Origin: Microbacterium sp. AB
GTDB taxonomy: Bacteria > Actinomycetota > Actinomycetes > Actinomycetales > Microbacteriaceae
DNA: 64,000 nt
Reading direction: 5' to 3'
Assembly: GCF_032878875.1 (NCBI RefSeq)
Contig: NZ_CP118157.1
Location: 1,364,001-1,428,000 of the forward strand
Shown here: piece after piece, positions 43,907-53,932 of the stretch
How the letters are laid out: every line of letters begins with the position of its first letter
Numbering within the stretch: the first letter of the stretch is position 1
Notes under the pieces: model-generated
What the model saw: only the letters and a program-made list of their open reading frames with translations
Database searches by the model: none
Told to the model about the DNA's origin: nothing
Translations under genes and position numbers: made by a program

Positions 43907-43947
43907 GGGCCGGCTGTCCGGGGCGCTCGCCGCCGGGCAGCCGGCCC
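43907..43947. terminator. Hairpin between convergent mmsB and glnB
   Basis: GGGCCGGCTG (43907-43916) and CAGCCGGCCC (43938-43947) form a perfect 10-bp stem with a 21-base loop, ten bases after mmsB and 39 bases from the glnB stop. It can act in both directions. Confidence 0.65.
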
Positions 43948-43985
43948 GCGGCCCGGTGGCCGGCACCGCGACTCCCGGACGGTTG

Positions 43986-44324
43986 TCAGACCGCCTCCGG
44001 CCCGCGCTCGCCCGTCCGCACCCGGACGACGTGGGAGACGTCGGTCACCCAGACCTTGCCGTCCCCGATCGCGCCCGTGCGGGCGGCGGCGACGATGACG
44101 TCGACGATGCGCTCGGCCTCCTCGTCGGCGGTGAGCAGCTCGAGGCGGAGCTTGTCGCGGAACTCCACGGCGTGCGCCTCCCCGCGGTAGTACTCGGTGC
44201 GCCCCTGCTGGGCGCCGTGGCCCTTGACCCGGGCGACGGTGAGCCCCGTCGCGCCCGCGTCGACGAGGGCGGAGCGGACGTCGTCGAGCCGGCCGGGCTG
44301 GATGACGGCGGTGATGAGCTTCAT
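43986..44324 (-). CDS. glnB: PII nitrogen signalling protein lacking the modifiable Tyr51
   Basis: A 112-residue trimeric PII protein that reports 2-oxoglutarate and ATP/ADP and gates AmtB. It aligns without gaps to E. coli GlnB: KGHGAQQGRTEYYRG covers residues 34-48, and the nucleotide-binding TGAIGDGKVWV and RVRTGE are intact. In the T-loop, Tyr51 (the uridylylation/adenylylation site) is His (GEAHAVEF, 48-55), with Ala for Arg38 and Gln for Lys40. Gln39 is kept. It is 11 bases downstream of amtB on the same strand. A glnD gene, often third in actinobacterial amtB-glnK-glnD operons, is absent. Confidence 0.95.
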   Translation of the reverse strand: MKLITAVIQPGRLDDVRSALVDAGATGLTVARVKGHGAQQGRTEYYRGEAHAVEFRDKLRLELLTADEEAERIVDVIVAAARTGAIGDGKVWVTDVSHVVRVRTGERGPEAV

Positions 44325-44335
44325 GGCGTTTCCTC

Positions 44336-45574
44336 CTAGACGCGGTCGAACTCGTAGGCGGTCTCGGCGTGCAGGCCCCTGTCGAGGCCGTCGGCCTCGA
44401 CACGCTCGGAGACCCGGATCGGACGGACCCGGTCCATCACCCAGGCGATCGCGTAGGTGACGCCGAACGAGTACACGCAGGTGACGACGATCGCGACGGT
44501 CTCCCGGACGACGAGCAGGGGGTCGCCTCCGAAGAGGACGCCGGCGATCCCGGCGGGAGCCGAGGCGGCGCCGAAGAGCACCACGAAGTACGCCCCGACG
44601 ATGCCGCCGATGCCGTGGACGGCGAAGGCGTCGAAGGAGTCGTCGATCTTGTGCCGACGTTTCCAGGTGATCGCCCAGGCGACCACGATGGCGGTGACGA
44701 AGCCCAGGACGACCGATCCGACCGGGGTGACGGCGTCGGCTGCGGGGGTGATCCCGACGAGGCCGGCGATGAGCCCGGTGGCGAACCCGAGGGTCGTCGC
44801 CTGGCCGTCCCGGATCCGCTCGACGAGCATGAAGCCGAGGCTGCCGGCGAGCGCGGCGAGCAGGGTGGTGAACGTCACATAGCCCGCGAGGAAGTTCGCC
44901 CCGGCGGCGGTGCCGCCGTTGAAGCCGATCCATCCGAAGAAGAGGAACCCGGCCCCCAGCAGCACGAGGCTGAGGTTGTGCGGGCGGCCGGCGGGCGCGC
45001 GTCGCGGGCCGAGGACGAGGGCGAGCGCGAGTGCGGCGGCGCCGGCGTTCATGTGGACGGCGGTGCCGCCGGCGTAGTCGTGCAGCTCCAGGACGTTGCG
45101 GATCCAGCCGCCGACGTATCCGCTCTCCTCGTCGCTGAACGTGAAGACCCAGTGAGCGAGGGGCGCGTAGACGAGCACGACCCAGAGCACGGCGAAGAGC
45201 AGCCAGGCGCCGAACCTCATGCGTCCCGCGGCTCCCGAGGCGACGATCCCGATGCTGATGGCGGCGAACAGCGTGTAGAACGCCGCCCAGTACGCGGAGT
45301 CGGATCCGTCGTCGGCGGTGTAGACGCTCCCGTCGAGGAAGGGGAGCGGGTCGCCGATCAGCCCGAGCCCGCCGACGGAGTCGCCCACGACGAGGCCGTG
45401 CACGAACAGGACGTAGACGACGGAGGTGACGGCGAGGGAGCCCATGACCATCATGAACATGTTGAGCGCGTTGCGGCCGTCGAGCATGCCGCCGTAGAAG
45501 AGGGCGAGGCCGGGGAACATCAGGAGGACGAGCGCGAAGGCGGCGAGCATCCACGCGAGATCGGCTGGGGGCAT
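44336..45574 (-). CDS. amtB: Ammonium transporter AmtB
   Basis: A 412-residue channel of the Amt/Mep/Rh family. The N-terminus is extracytoplasmic (MPPADLAWMLAAFALVLLMF), followed by FPGLALFYGGML. The pore histidine pair is present in GGTAVHMNAGAAAL and FAVHGIGGIVGAYF. The cytosolic C-terminal tail, which contacts PII, begins near MDRVRPIRVSERVEADGLD, with the ERVEADGLD signature. ATG 45574 has GGAG upstream; the frame is open 29 codons further, but no ribosome site supports that. It forms an operon with glnB. Confidence 0.95.
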   Translation of the reverse strand: MPPADLAWMLAAFALVLLMFPGLALFYGGMLDGRNALNMFMMVMGSLAVTSVVYVLFVHGLVVGDSVGGLGLIGDPLPFLDGSVYTADDGSDSAYWAAFYTLFAAISIGIVASGAAGRMRFGAWLLFAVLWVVLVYAPLAHWVFTFSDEESGYVGGWIRNVLELHDYAGGTAVHMNAGAAALALALVLGPRRAPAGRPHNLSLVLLGAGFLFFGWIGFNGGTAAGANFLAGYVTFTTLLAALAGSLGFMLVERIRDGQATTLGFATGLIAGLVGITPAADAVTPVGSVVLGFVTAIVVAWAITWKRRHKIDDSFDAFAVHGIGGIVGAYFVVLFGAASAPAGIAGVLFGGDPLLVVRETVAIVVTCVYSFGVTYAIAWVMDRVRPIRVSERVEADGLDRGLHAETAYEFDRV

Positions 45575-45814
45575 CAGGTCTCCGGTGAGGTGAGGTGAGG
45601 GGGACGGGCGTCGGGCACGCGTCTGTCGTGCCCGGAGGGACGGTCGGTTCCTTCTGCGCAACCATCGTCACGGCCGGGTGACGATCGCTCGTTTCGTCGT
45701 CGTGAAATGCGTGTAACGCCGTCGCGAGCCGGCCCGACCGGCCCGCGACGTACAGCCGTGGCCGTCCCGGCCCGCGCTCCGCTTTGTCGCGCCTTCGCCT
45801 ACGCTGGAGAGGAC

Positions 45815-47608
45815 ATGGCGCATCTTCTCGGGGCCGAGGCCCTGCATCTCGAGTACCCCGCCCGCATCGTCTTCGACTCCGTCACGATCGGCGTGAACGA
45901 GGGCGACCGGATCGGTATCGTCGGCCGCAACGGCGACGGGAAGTCGAGCCTGCTCGGGATGCTCGCCGGTCTGCGCGAGCCCGGCTCCGGTCGGGTGACG
46001 GTGCGCGGAGGCGTGACGATCGGGGTCCTCGACCAGGCCGACACGCTCGACGACGACGACACGATCGGCCACGCGGTGGTGGGCGATGCGGCCGAGCACG
46101 AATGGGCGGGCGACGCACGGGTGCGCGACGTCATCTCCGGGCTGCTGGGCGACCTGCCCTGGGACGCCCGGCTCGACAGCCTGTCGGGCGGACAGCGACG
46201 ACGCGTGGCCCTCGCGCGCCTGCTCGCGGGGGACTGGGACGTCCTCGCGCTCGACGAGCCGACGAACCATCTCGACGTCGAGGCCATCTCGTGGCTGGCG
46301 GCCCATCTCAAGCGCCGTTGGCCCGCGAGCGCCGGCGGTCTCCTCGTCGTCACGCACGATCGGTGGTTCCTCGACGAGGTGTGCACGGTCACGTGGGAGG
46401 TGCACGACCGCATCGTCGAGTCCTTCGAAGGCGGCTACGCGGCCTATGTCCTGCAGCGCGTCGAGCGGGATCGTCAGGTGGCCGCCATCGAGCAGAGGCG
46501 GCAGAACATCGCGCGGAAGGAGCTCGCCTGGCTGCGCCGCGGCGCCCCGGCCCGGACGTCGAAGCCGAAGTTCCGCATCGATGCGGCCAACGACCTCATC
46601 GCGGACGTCCCCGAGATCCGCGATGCGGTCGCCCTGCAGTCCCTCGCCGTGAGCCGCCTCGGCAAGGACGTCGTCGACCTGCTCGACGTCTCCGTCTCGT
46701 TCGGCGACAGGGAGGTCCTGAAGAAGGTCGAGTGGCGCATCGCGCCCGGCGAGCGCACGGGGATCCTCGGCGTGAACGGAGCGGGCAAGTCGACGCTCCT
46801 CGGACTGATCTCCGGCACGACCGAGCCGACGAGCGGCCGCGTCAAGCGAGGCAAGACGGTCAAGACCGCCACGCTCACGCAGCGGATGGACGAGCTCGAC
46901 GAGCATCTCGACGACCCCGTGCGCGTGGTCGTCTCCGGCCTGCGGACGAGCTACACGATCGGCTCCGGCTCCAAGGCGCAGGAGCTCACCCCCGGCCAGC
47001 TCCTGGAGAGGATGGGGTTCTCCTCCGCTCAGCTGTCGACCCCGGTGAAGGACCTCTCGGGCGGGCAGAAGCGACGCCTGCAGCTCCTGCTCATCCTCCT
47101 CGATCAGCCGAACGTGCTCATCCTCGACGAGCCGACCAACGACCTCGACACGGACATGCTCGCCGCCATCGAGGATCTGCTCGACTCGTGGTCGGGGACG
47201 CTCCTCGTCGTCTCGCACGACCGGTACTTCCTGGAGCGGGTGACGGACCAGCAGTACGCGATCCTCGACGGGCGCCTGCGGCACCTGCCGGGCGGGGTCG
47301 ACGAGTACCTGCGGCTGCGGGCCGCGCAGGACGCGCAGCGCGCGAAGAGCGCTCCGGCGTCCGTCCCGACGGGGTCGTCGGGACTCTCCGGAGCCGATCT
47401 TCGTGCCGCCCAGAAGGAGCTCGCGGCCGCCGAGCGGAAGCTCGAGAGGCTGGGCTCCGACATCGCGAAGGTGCACGCTCGCATGGCGGTCCACGACCAG
47501 AGCGACTACGAGGGGCTGGGAGCCCTCTCCGCGGAGATCCGGGCGCTGGAGCAGCAGACCTCGGATCTCGAGGAGCGCTGGCTGGAGCTCTCCGAGGAGA
47601 TCGGCTGA
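45815..47608 (+). CDS. ABC-F family ATPase (ribosome-associated, Uup-like)
   Basis: A 597-residue protein with two ABC domains and no membrane segments, so not a transporter. Walker A motifs are GRNGDGKSS near residue 37 and GVNGAGKST near residue 320; signatures are LSGGQRRRVALARLL and LSGGQKRRLQLLLILL; Walker B motifs are LALDEPTNHLD and LILDEPTNDLD. The interdomain linker is helical and Arg-rich (ERDRQVAAIEQRRQNIARKELAWLRRG), and the C-terminus has a coiled coil (ADLRAAQKELAAAERKLERL), as in Uup. ABC-F proteins act on the ribosome E-site. The start ATG 45815 has GGAGAGG upstream and a TACGCT -10 nine bases away. Resistance-type and housekeeping-type ABC-F cannot be told apart here. Confidence 0.9.
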   Translation: MAHLLGAEALHLEYPARIVFDSVTIGVNEGDRIGIVGRNGDGKSSLLGMLAGLREPGSGRVTVRGGVTIGVLDQADTLDDDDTIGHAVVGDAAEHEWAGDARVRDVISGLLGDLPWDARLDSLSGGQRRRVALARLLAGDWDVLALDEPTNHLDVEAISWLAAHLKRRWPASAGGLLVVTHDRWFLDEVCTVTWEVHDRIVESFEGGYAAYVLQRVERDRQVAAIEQRRQNIARKELAWLRRGAPARTSKPKFRIDAANDLIADVPEIRDAVALQSLAVSRLGKDVVDLLDVSVSFGDREVLKKVEWRIAPGERTGILGVNGAGKSTLLGLISGTTEPTSGRVKRGKTVKTATLTQRMDELDEHLDDPVRVVVSGLRTSYTIGSGSKAQELTPGQLLERMGFSSAQLSTPVKDLSGGQKRRLQLLLILLDQPNVLILDEPTNDLDTDMLAAIEDLLDSWSGTLLVVSHDRYFLERVTDQQYAILDGRLRHLPGGVDEYLRLRAAQDAQRAKSAPASVPTGSSGLSGADLRAAQKELAAAERKLERLGSDIAKVHARMAVHDQSDYEGLGALSAEIRALEQQTSDLEERWLELSEEIG

Positions 47609-48077
47609 GCTCGTCCGGCGCCGGCAGGGCGTACGCGTCCCGCGCGATCCGCACGCATCTCCGCTCTCGCGGGGTCGAGGCCATGATCCCCGGGCCGATG
47701 TCGGACGCCTTCCGCCCGACAGCCGTCATGCGCGGTGACGAACGGCGCGCCGAGGCGGCGACGCCTGCGACCGAGACCGCGATCGCGCGAACCTCACGAC
47801 GAGCGCGCGCTCGGCGACTCGGCACAGCAGCTGGAGAGGTCATCCGCCGATCTGGCCGGTTTTCTCCGTGCCGCCGAGACGAGCGTCGATCGCTCCGTGG
47901 TTCCGGCGGAGCCGTCTCTGGCGTCGCGCGAACACCTGGCCGCGAGGAGCTGGGACGACACCGCCACCATGCCGTTCTCCACGGTGCGCCGACGGTGCCG
48001 TGTCCTGTGGACGTTCTGCGGCGCACTCGCAGACCCTCGGCGCGTCACACCTCAACCAACGTCCCTGGGCAGCACAC
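47609..48077. other. 469-base region without a supported gene
   Basis: The stretch between the ABC-F gene and the CueP-type gene has somewhat lower GC than its surroundings. An open frame (47735-48109, 124 codons) runs into the end of the CueP-type gene, has no clear ribosome site and no recognisable motif. It might be the remnant of a lost gene. I see no tRNA, strong terminator or repeat in it. Confidence 0.4.
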
Positions 48078-48683
48078 CTAGGTCAGCTGCAGGCTCGTCA
48101 GGCAGGTGAGATCGTCCTCGCCCGTGGACGTGGTCACCGTCCCCTCGCCCGCGTCCGAGGTGACGGTGACCGTGACGGTGCGGTCCTGCGGGAGCCAGAA
48201 CCCGATGTATCCGCTGTCGTGCAGGGCGGTCGACTCGTCGACGTAGACCTCGCCGGACTCGTCGTCGACGATCCGGACCGTGACCTCCTCGCCGCCGAGC
48301 TCGCCGGTGCAGGTCGTGAGGGAGTGGTAGTAGCAGTCGTGGGTGCTCGACACGTACGGCGCGACGGAGAGATGGTGCTGTCCCTCGGGAACGGGGACGC
48401 TGATCTCCTCGCCGTCCGACGACAGCAGGACCTGGTTCGACTCGACCGACGCCCGCAGATCGTCGCGACGCTCCGACACGGGCACGGCCTCGAGCGCCGC
48501 GATGATCTCCTCCGCCCCGAGGCCCGCCAGCTCCTCCAGGCTCTCGTCGTCCACGGCCGACGAGCCCTCCGGCGAGGAGGCGGCCGGGCTCGGCGCGGGG
48601 TCCGACGCCGTGCAGGAGGAGATGGTCAGAGTCAGCGCGATGGCCGCTGCCGAGAGCAGAGCAGCGCGTCGTGTCGAGGTCAT
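48078..48683 (-). CDS. cueP: CueP family metal-binding lipoprotein
   Basis: A 201-residue exported lipoprotein resembling CueP, a copper-binding protein of the cell envelope. The signal peptide ends TISSC with Cys24 as lipid anchor. Three Cys characteristic of CueP remain after it: C117 and C125 in THDCYYHSLTTCTGEL, and C194 in the end motif TCLTSLQLT. GYIGFWLPQD near residue 163 is also family-like. ATG 48683 is preferred as it begins a normal signal peptide; ATG 48701 (MPTVKP) is in frame. Divergent from a cation-pumping ATPase with 150 bases between. A copper role is inferred from the family. Confidence 0.78.
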   Translation of the reverse strand: MTSTRRAALLSAAAIALTLTISSCTASDPAPSPAASSPEGSSAVDDESLEELAGLGAEEIIAALEAVPVSERRDDLRASVESNQVLLSSDGEEISVPVPEGQHHLSVAPYVSSTHDCYYHSLTTCTGELGGEEVTVRIVDDESGEVYVDESTALHDSGYIGFWLPQDRTVTVTVTSDAGEGTVTTSTGEDDLTCLTSLQLT

Positions 48684-48833
48684 GGGCTTCACGGTAGGCA
48701 TGCGTCGGCGAGGCCGGCCAGGGTACAAGGTCCCACCCCGCGTACGGGGCTCGCGCCGCCGACGCCGCTGGGGCGTCCTCCGATATTCGCGGGTAGGTTG
48801 GAAGCACCGGGGGAAGAGGAGGAGCCCGAGCCC

Positions 48834-51524
48834 ATGACCTCGCCGACGTCCGCGAACGCCACTCTGTCCGTCGCCCTGCCGCACGCGCGCACGGCATCGG
48901 AGGTCGAGGAGGCGCTGGACGTCTCCGCCGGCGGCCTCTCCTCGGAGGACGCCGCGGATCGCCTGTCGTCCGCGGGGCCGAACAGGCTTCCGGAGCCGAG
49001 GCGCACGCATCCGGTGCTGCGGTTCCTCTCCCACTTCAACGACACGCTCATCTACATCCTCCTGGGCTCGGCCGTGATCAAGGCCGTCATGGGCGACTGG
49101 CTCGAGTTCTGGGTGATCGCCGCGGTCGCGCTCGTCAACGCCGTGATCGGCTTCATCCAGGAGGGGCGTGCGGAGAAGGCTCTCGCCGGCATCCGGGGCA
49201 TGCTCTCCGCCGAGGCCAGCGCTCGGCGGGACGGCGCCTGGGCGACGGTGCCCGCCGAGGAGCTCGTGCCCGGCGACGTGGTCCGTCTCGCGCCGGGCGA
49301 CAAGGTCCCCGCGGACATGCGCCTGGTCCAGGCGGACCGGCTGCGGGTCGACGAGTCCGCGTTGACGGGGGAGTCGGTCCCGGCGTCGAAGAGCGTGGAT
49401 CCCGTCCCCGCCGACGCGGGCGTCGGCGACCGCTCGTCCATGGCGTTCTCGGGCACGATCGTGTCGGGCGGGCAGGGGCGCGGGATCGTGACGGGCACGG
49501 GGGCCGCCACCGAGATCGGTCGCATCCAGGCGCTCGTGGGCGACGCGGAGGCGCTCGACACGCCGCTCACGAAGCAGCTCGACGGCTTCGCGAAGGTGCT
49601 CACGCTCGTCATCCTGGGGATGGCCGCCGTCATGCTCGCGATCGGGCGGTATCTGCACGGGATGCCGTTCGGAGAGCTCGTCTCGGCGGCCATCGGGTTC
49701 GCCGTGGCGGCGGTGCCGGAGGGCCTTCCCGCCCTCGTGACGATCACGCTCGCCATCGGCGTCCAGCAGATGGCGCGCCGTCAGGCGATCACGCGCAAGC
49801 TCACCGCGGTGGAGACCCTCGGATCGGTCACCACCGTCTGCTCCGACAAGACCGGGACGCTGACGAAGAACGAGATGACGGTGCGCCGGATCGTGACGCC
49901 GGCCGCCGAGTACGACGTGACGGGGCTGGGCTATGACCCGGCCGGCGACATCGTCCCCGTCGGAGGCGCCGTCGCCGGCCCCGACCTCGCGGCGATCCTG
50001 TCGGTCGGGGACCTCTGCAACGACGCGCACATCGTGCAGGACGGCGAGCGCTGGAGCCTCGTCGGAGAGCCCACGGAGGGCGCGCTCAAGGTGGTGGCCT
50101 CGAAGGGCGGCTCGGACGGCTCGCGGAGCACGCGCGTGGGCGTGCTCCCCTTCGACTCGGAGCACAAGCTCATGGCGACGGTGCACCGGGCGCCCGACGG
50201 CTCGCGCGCGCTGCTCGTCAAGGGGGCGCCCGATCGGCTGCTCGACCGTTCCACCTCGCAGCGTTCCGATCAGGGGCGTGCCCCGCTCGACCGTGCGCGG
50301 TGGGACGCCGCGATCGACGAGCTGAGCGGACAGGGGCTGCGCGTCCTCGCCGCGGCACGGCGGGAGGCGGGCGACGGCGACGGCGTCGATCTCGACGATC
50401 TCGTCGATCTCGAGTTCCTCGGCGTCTGGGGCATCGTCGACCCGCCGCGTCCGGAGGCGATCGAGGCCATCGCCGACTGCCACACGGCGGGCGTGCGCGT
50501 GAAGATGATCACGGGCGATCACGCGGGCACGGCCTTCGCGATCGCGCGCGAGATGGGCATCGTGGACGACTCCCGGACGCGCGTCCTCACCGGGGCCGAG
50601 CTGGAGGCGCTCAGCCAGGAGCAGCTGAAGGACGTCGTGCGCGACGTCGACGTCTACGCGCGCACGAGTCCCGAGCACAAGATCCGCATCGTCCGCGCCC
50701 TGCAGGCGCACGACGAGGTCGTGGCGATGACGGGCGACGGCGTCAACGACGCCCCCGCGCTCACGCGCGCGGACGTGGGCATCGCGATGGGGGTGAAGGG
50801 CACGGAGGCGACGAAGGAGGCCGCGGAGATCGTCCTCGCCGACGACAACTTCGCGACGATCCGCGGCGCGATCCGCGAGGGCCGTCGCATCTACGACAAC
50901 CTCCGGAAGTCCGTCGTCTTCCTGCTGCCCACCAACGGCGCGCAGTCCCTCGTGATCCTGTTCGCGGTGGTCTTCGGCTTCTCTCTCCCGCTGACTCCCG
51001 TGCAGGTGCTGTGGGTCAACATGGTCACCGCCGTGACGCTCTCGCTCGCCCTCGCCTATGAGCCCGCCGAGCGCGGGATCATGCAGCGTCCGCCGCGGGC
51101 GCCGGGCGGATCGATCATCTCGGGACGCGAGCTCGGATTCGTGCTGATGGTGTCGCTCCTCATCGGGGGCGCCACGCTGGCCGCCTTCTTCATCGCGCTC
51201 GGGGCGAGCACGGGGATGGATCAGGCGCGTACGATCGCCGTGACGACGCTCGCGCTCGGGCAGCTCGCCTTCCTCTTCAACTGCCGGCTGCTCAGCCGTT
51301 CGAGCCTCACCCTCGATGCGCTTCGCGGCAACCGGGCGGTGTGGTGGGCCGCCGCGGCGCTCATCGTCCTGCAGCTGATCTACACGTATGTGCCGGCCTT
51401 CAACGGCCTCTTCGGCTCGACCCCGATCTCGTTCGCGTGGTGGCTGGTCCCCGTGGCACTGGCCCTCGTCGTGTTCATCGTTGTCGAGGGGCTCAAGGCG
51501 CTCCGAGGCCGCTTGCCCTTCTGA
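48834..51524 (+). CDS. P2-type cation-transporting ATPase (PacL/CtpF-like)
   Basis: An 896-residue ATP-driven cation pump. Key motifs: TGES at 178-181, PEGLP at 295-299 (which marks Ca/Na/K-type P2 pumps rather than heavy-metal P1B pumps), the phosphorylated D338 in CSDKTGTLTKNE, KGAPDRLL in the nucleotide domain, and MTGDGVNDAPAL in the P domain. Ten membrane segments are expected; six lie in the C-terminal third. The N-terminal cation-ATPase domain (TASEVEEALDVSAGGLSSEDAADRL) is present, with no CxxC metal-binding domain. ATG 48834 has GAGGAGG upstream. Transported ion is probably Ca2+, Na+ or K+, so a direct link with the neighbouring CueP-type lipoprotein is doubtful. Confidence 0.92.
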   Translation: MTSPTSANATLSVALPHARTASEVEEALDVSAGGLSSEDAADRLSSAGPNRLPEPRRTHPVLRFLSHFNDTLIYILLGSAVIKAVMGDWLEFWVIAAVALVNAVIGFIQEGRAEKALAGIRGMLSAEASARRDGAWATVPAEELVPGDVVRLAPGDKVPADMRLVQADRLRVDESALTGESVPASKSVDPVPADAGVGDRSSMAFSGTIVSGGQGRGIVTGTGAATEIGRIQALVGDAEALDTPLTKQLDGFAKVLTLVILGMAAVMLAIGRYLHGMPFGELVSAAIGFAVAAVPEGLPALVTITLAIGVQQMARRQAITRKLTAVETLGSVTTVCSDKTGTLTKNEMTVRRIVTPAAEYDVTGLGYDPAGDIVPVGGAVAGPDLAAILSVGDLCNDAHIVQDGERWSLVGEPTEGALKVVASKGGSDGSRSTRVGVLPFDSEHKLMATVHRAPDGSRALLVKGAPDRLLDRSTSQRSDQGRAPLDRARWDAAIDELSGQGLRVLAAARREAGDGDGVDLDDLVDLEFLGVWGIVDPPRPEAIEAIADCHTAGVRVKMITGDHAGTAFAIAREMGIVDDSRTRVLTGAELEALSQEQLKDVVRDVDVYARTSPEHKIRIVRALQAHDEVVAMTGDGVNDAPALTRADVGIAMGVKGTEATKEAAEIVLADDNFATIRGAIREGRRIYDNLRKSVVFLLPTNGAQSLVILFAVVFGFSLPLTPVQVLWVNMVTAVTLSLALAYEPAERGIMQRPPRAPGGSIISGRELGFVLMVSLLIGGATLAAFFIALGASTGMDQARTIAVTTLALGQLAFLFNCRLLSRSSLTLDALRGNRAVWWAAAALIVLQLIYTYVPAFNGLFGSTPISFAWWLVPVALALVVFIVVEGLKALRGRLPF

Positions 51525-51615
51525 CGGCCTCGTCGGGACGCGACCTCCTGCGTGCCGTCCGGGCGCTCGGATGTCGGGGGTCCGGGCGATGCGCGCGGAC
51601 GGCGTCCGGCGCCGA

Positions 51616-51643
51616 GCGCGCGGCGGGACGACCCGCCGCGCGC
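51616..51643. terminator. Strong hairpin between convergent ATPase and hydrolase genes
   Basis: GCGCGCGGCGGG (51616-51627) and CCCGCCGCGCGC (51632-51643) form a perfect 12-bp stem with an ACGA loop, 91 bases after the ATPase stop and 42 bases after the hydrolase stop on the other strand. Confidence 0.7.
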
Positions 51644-51685
51644 ACCGGCGTCAGTCTCGCACGAGGCCAGCGGGTCTCGTGCCGC

Positions 51686-53186
<1,501 letters not shown>

Positions 53187-53249
53187 GGACGAGCGCCGAC
53201 TCGTCGTGCGGTCGTCCGCGCCGACCGGGTGCTGCCCGTCGTCGTCGGC

Positions 53250-53753
53250 TCAGCTCGCGTCGTCGAAGCTCAGGCTGAGACGGCGCAGCAGGGTGGCCAG
53301 GCGCGACCGCTCGGCCGGGGAGAGGCGTCCCAGCAGCTTCACCTCGGCGTCCATGAGCCGCGTGATGGCGGCGTCGACGCGCACCCGGCCGTCCTCCGTG
53401 AGGGTCACGAGGACGCTGCGCCCGTCGCCCGGATCCGACTCCCGGCGCACGAACCCGCGAGAGACGAGACGGTCGATGCGGTTGGTCATCGTGCCGCTGG
53501 ACACGAGGGTCTGCAGCAGCAGCTGCTTGGGGCTGAGCTGATACGGCGCGCCCGCTCGGCGCAGCGCCGAGAGCACGTCCCACTCCCACGGCTCGATGTC
53601 GGTGCGGCTGAACGCCTCGCGCCGTGCGCGATCGAGACGCCGCGAGAGGCGGTCGACGCGCGAGAGCACCTCCATCGGCGAGAACTCGAGATCGGGACGC
53701 TGCGTCGTCCAGGCGCCGACGATCCGGTCGACTTCGTCGGTATCCGCGGTCAT
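53250..53753 (-). CDS. MarR family transcriptional regulator
   Basis: A 167-residue winged-helix regulator. The DNA-binding core is YQLSPKQLLLQTLVSSGTMTNRIDRLVSRGFVRR, and the wing is SDPGDGRSVLVTLTEDGR. The dimerisation helices lie at both ends (RVDRLSRRLDRARREAF and LSPAERSRLATLLRRLSLSF). ATG 53753 has the arrangement GATACT-N6-ATG on the minus strand. It has no divergent partner except tRNA-Gln/glmU, so its target is not evident; a small convergent gap separates it from tetR. Confidence 0.9.
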   Translation of the reverse strand: MTADTDEVDRIVGAWTTQRPDLEFSPMEVLSRVDRLSRRLDRARREAFSRTDIEPWEWDVLSALRRAGAPYQLSPKQLLLQTLVSSGTMTNRIDRLVSRGFVRRESDPGDGRSVLVTLTEDGRVRVDAAITRLMDAEVKLLGRLSPAERSRLATLLRRLSLSFDDAS

Positions 53754-53759
53754 CGGTCC

Positions 53760-53765
53760 AGTATC
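53760..53765 (-). promoter_or_regulatory. Possible -10 box GATACT of the marR gene
   Basis: On the minus strand GATACT-GGACCG-ATG has the same six-base spacing as the leaderless genes here, with G in place of the first T. Confidence 0.35.
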
Positions 53766-53829
53766 CCGTATGCGCTTCACGTCGCGTCATCGCCTCGTGG
53801 CAGACTTGACGGACGGCCGCGGGCCGTGG

Positions 53830-53901
53830 TCCGCCATGGTGTAACGGCAGCACGACAGCCTTTGGAGCTGTGAGGACCAGGTTCGAATCCTGGTGGCGGA
53901 G
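53830..53901 (+). tRNA. tRNA-Gln (anticodon UUG)
   Basis: A 72-nt tRNA. Acceptor TCCGCCA (53830-53836) pairs fully with TGGCGGA (53894-53900), with discriminator G at 53901. The anticodon stem ACAGC/GCTGT encloses loop CTTTGGA, giving anticodon TTG. The T-arm holds GGTTCGAATCC. CCA is not encoded. It lies 31 bases before the chosen glmU start and probably shares its transcript. Confidence 0.95.
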
Positions 53902-53932
53902 CGTGACGGAGAGCGACGTGACGGAGAACCCT

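Noticed and set aside
45655-45720. GAAAT and GTAAC elements upstream of amtB as a GlnR box.
   Set aside because: Order and spacing do not match the GTNAC-N6-GAAAC form on either strand; too weak to list.
47735-48109. A 124-codon frame as a real gene.
   Set aside because: No ribosome site, no motif, overlap with the CueP-type gene and unusual composition; kept only as a possible remnant.
53870-53932. glmU starting at ATG 53870 inside the tRNA.
   Set aside because: That start would translate the tRNA-Gln gene; GTG 53933 has a proper ribosome site and gives the normal GlmU N-terminus.
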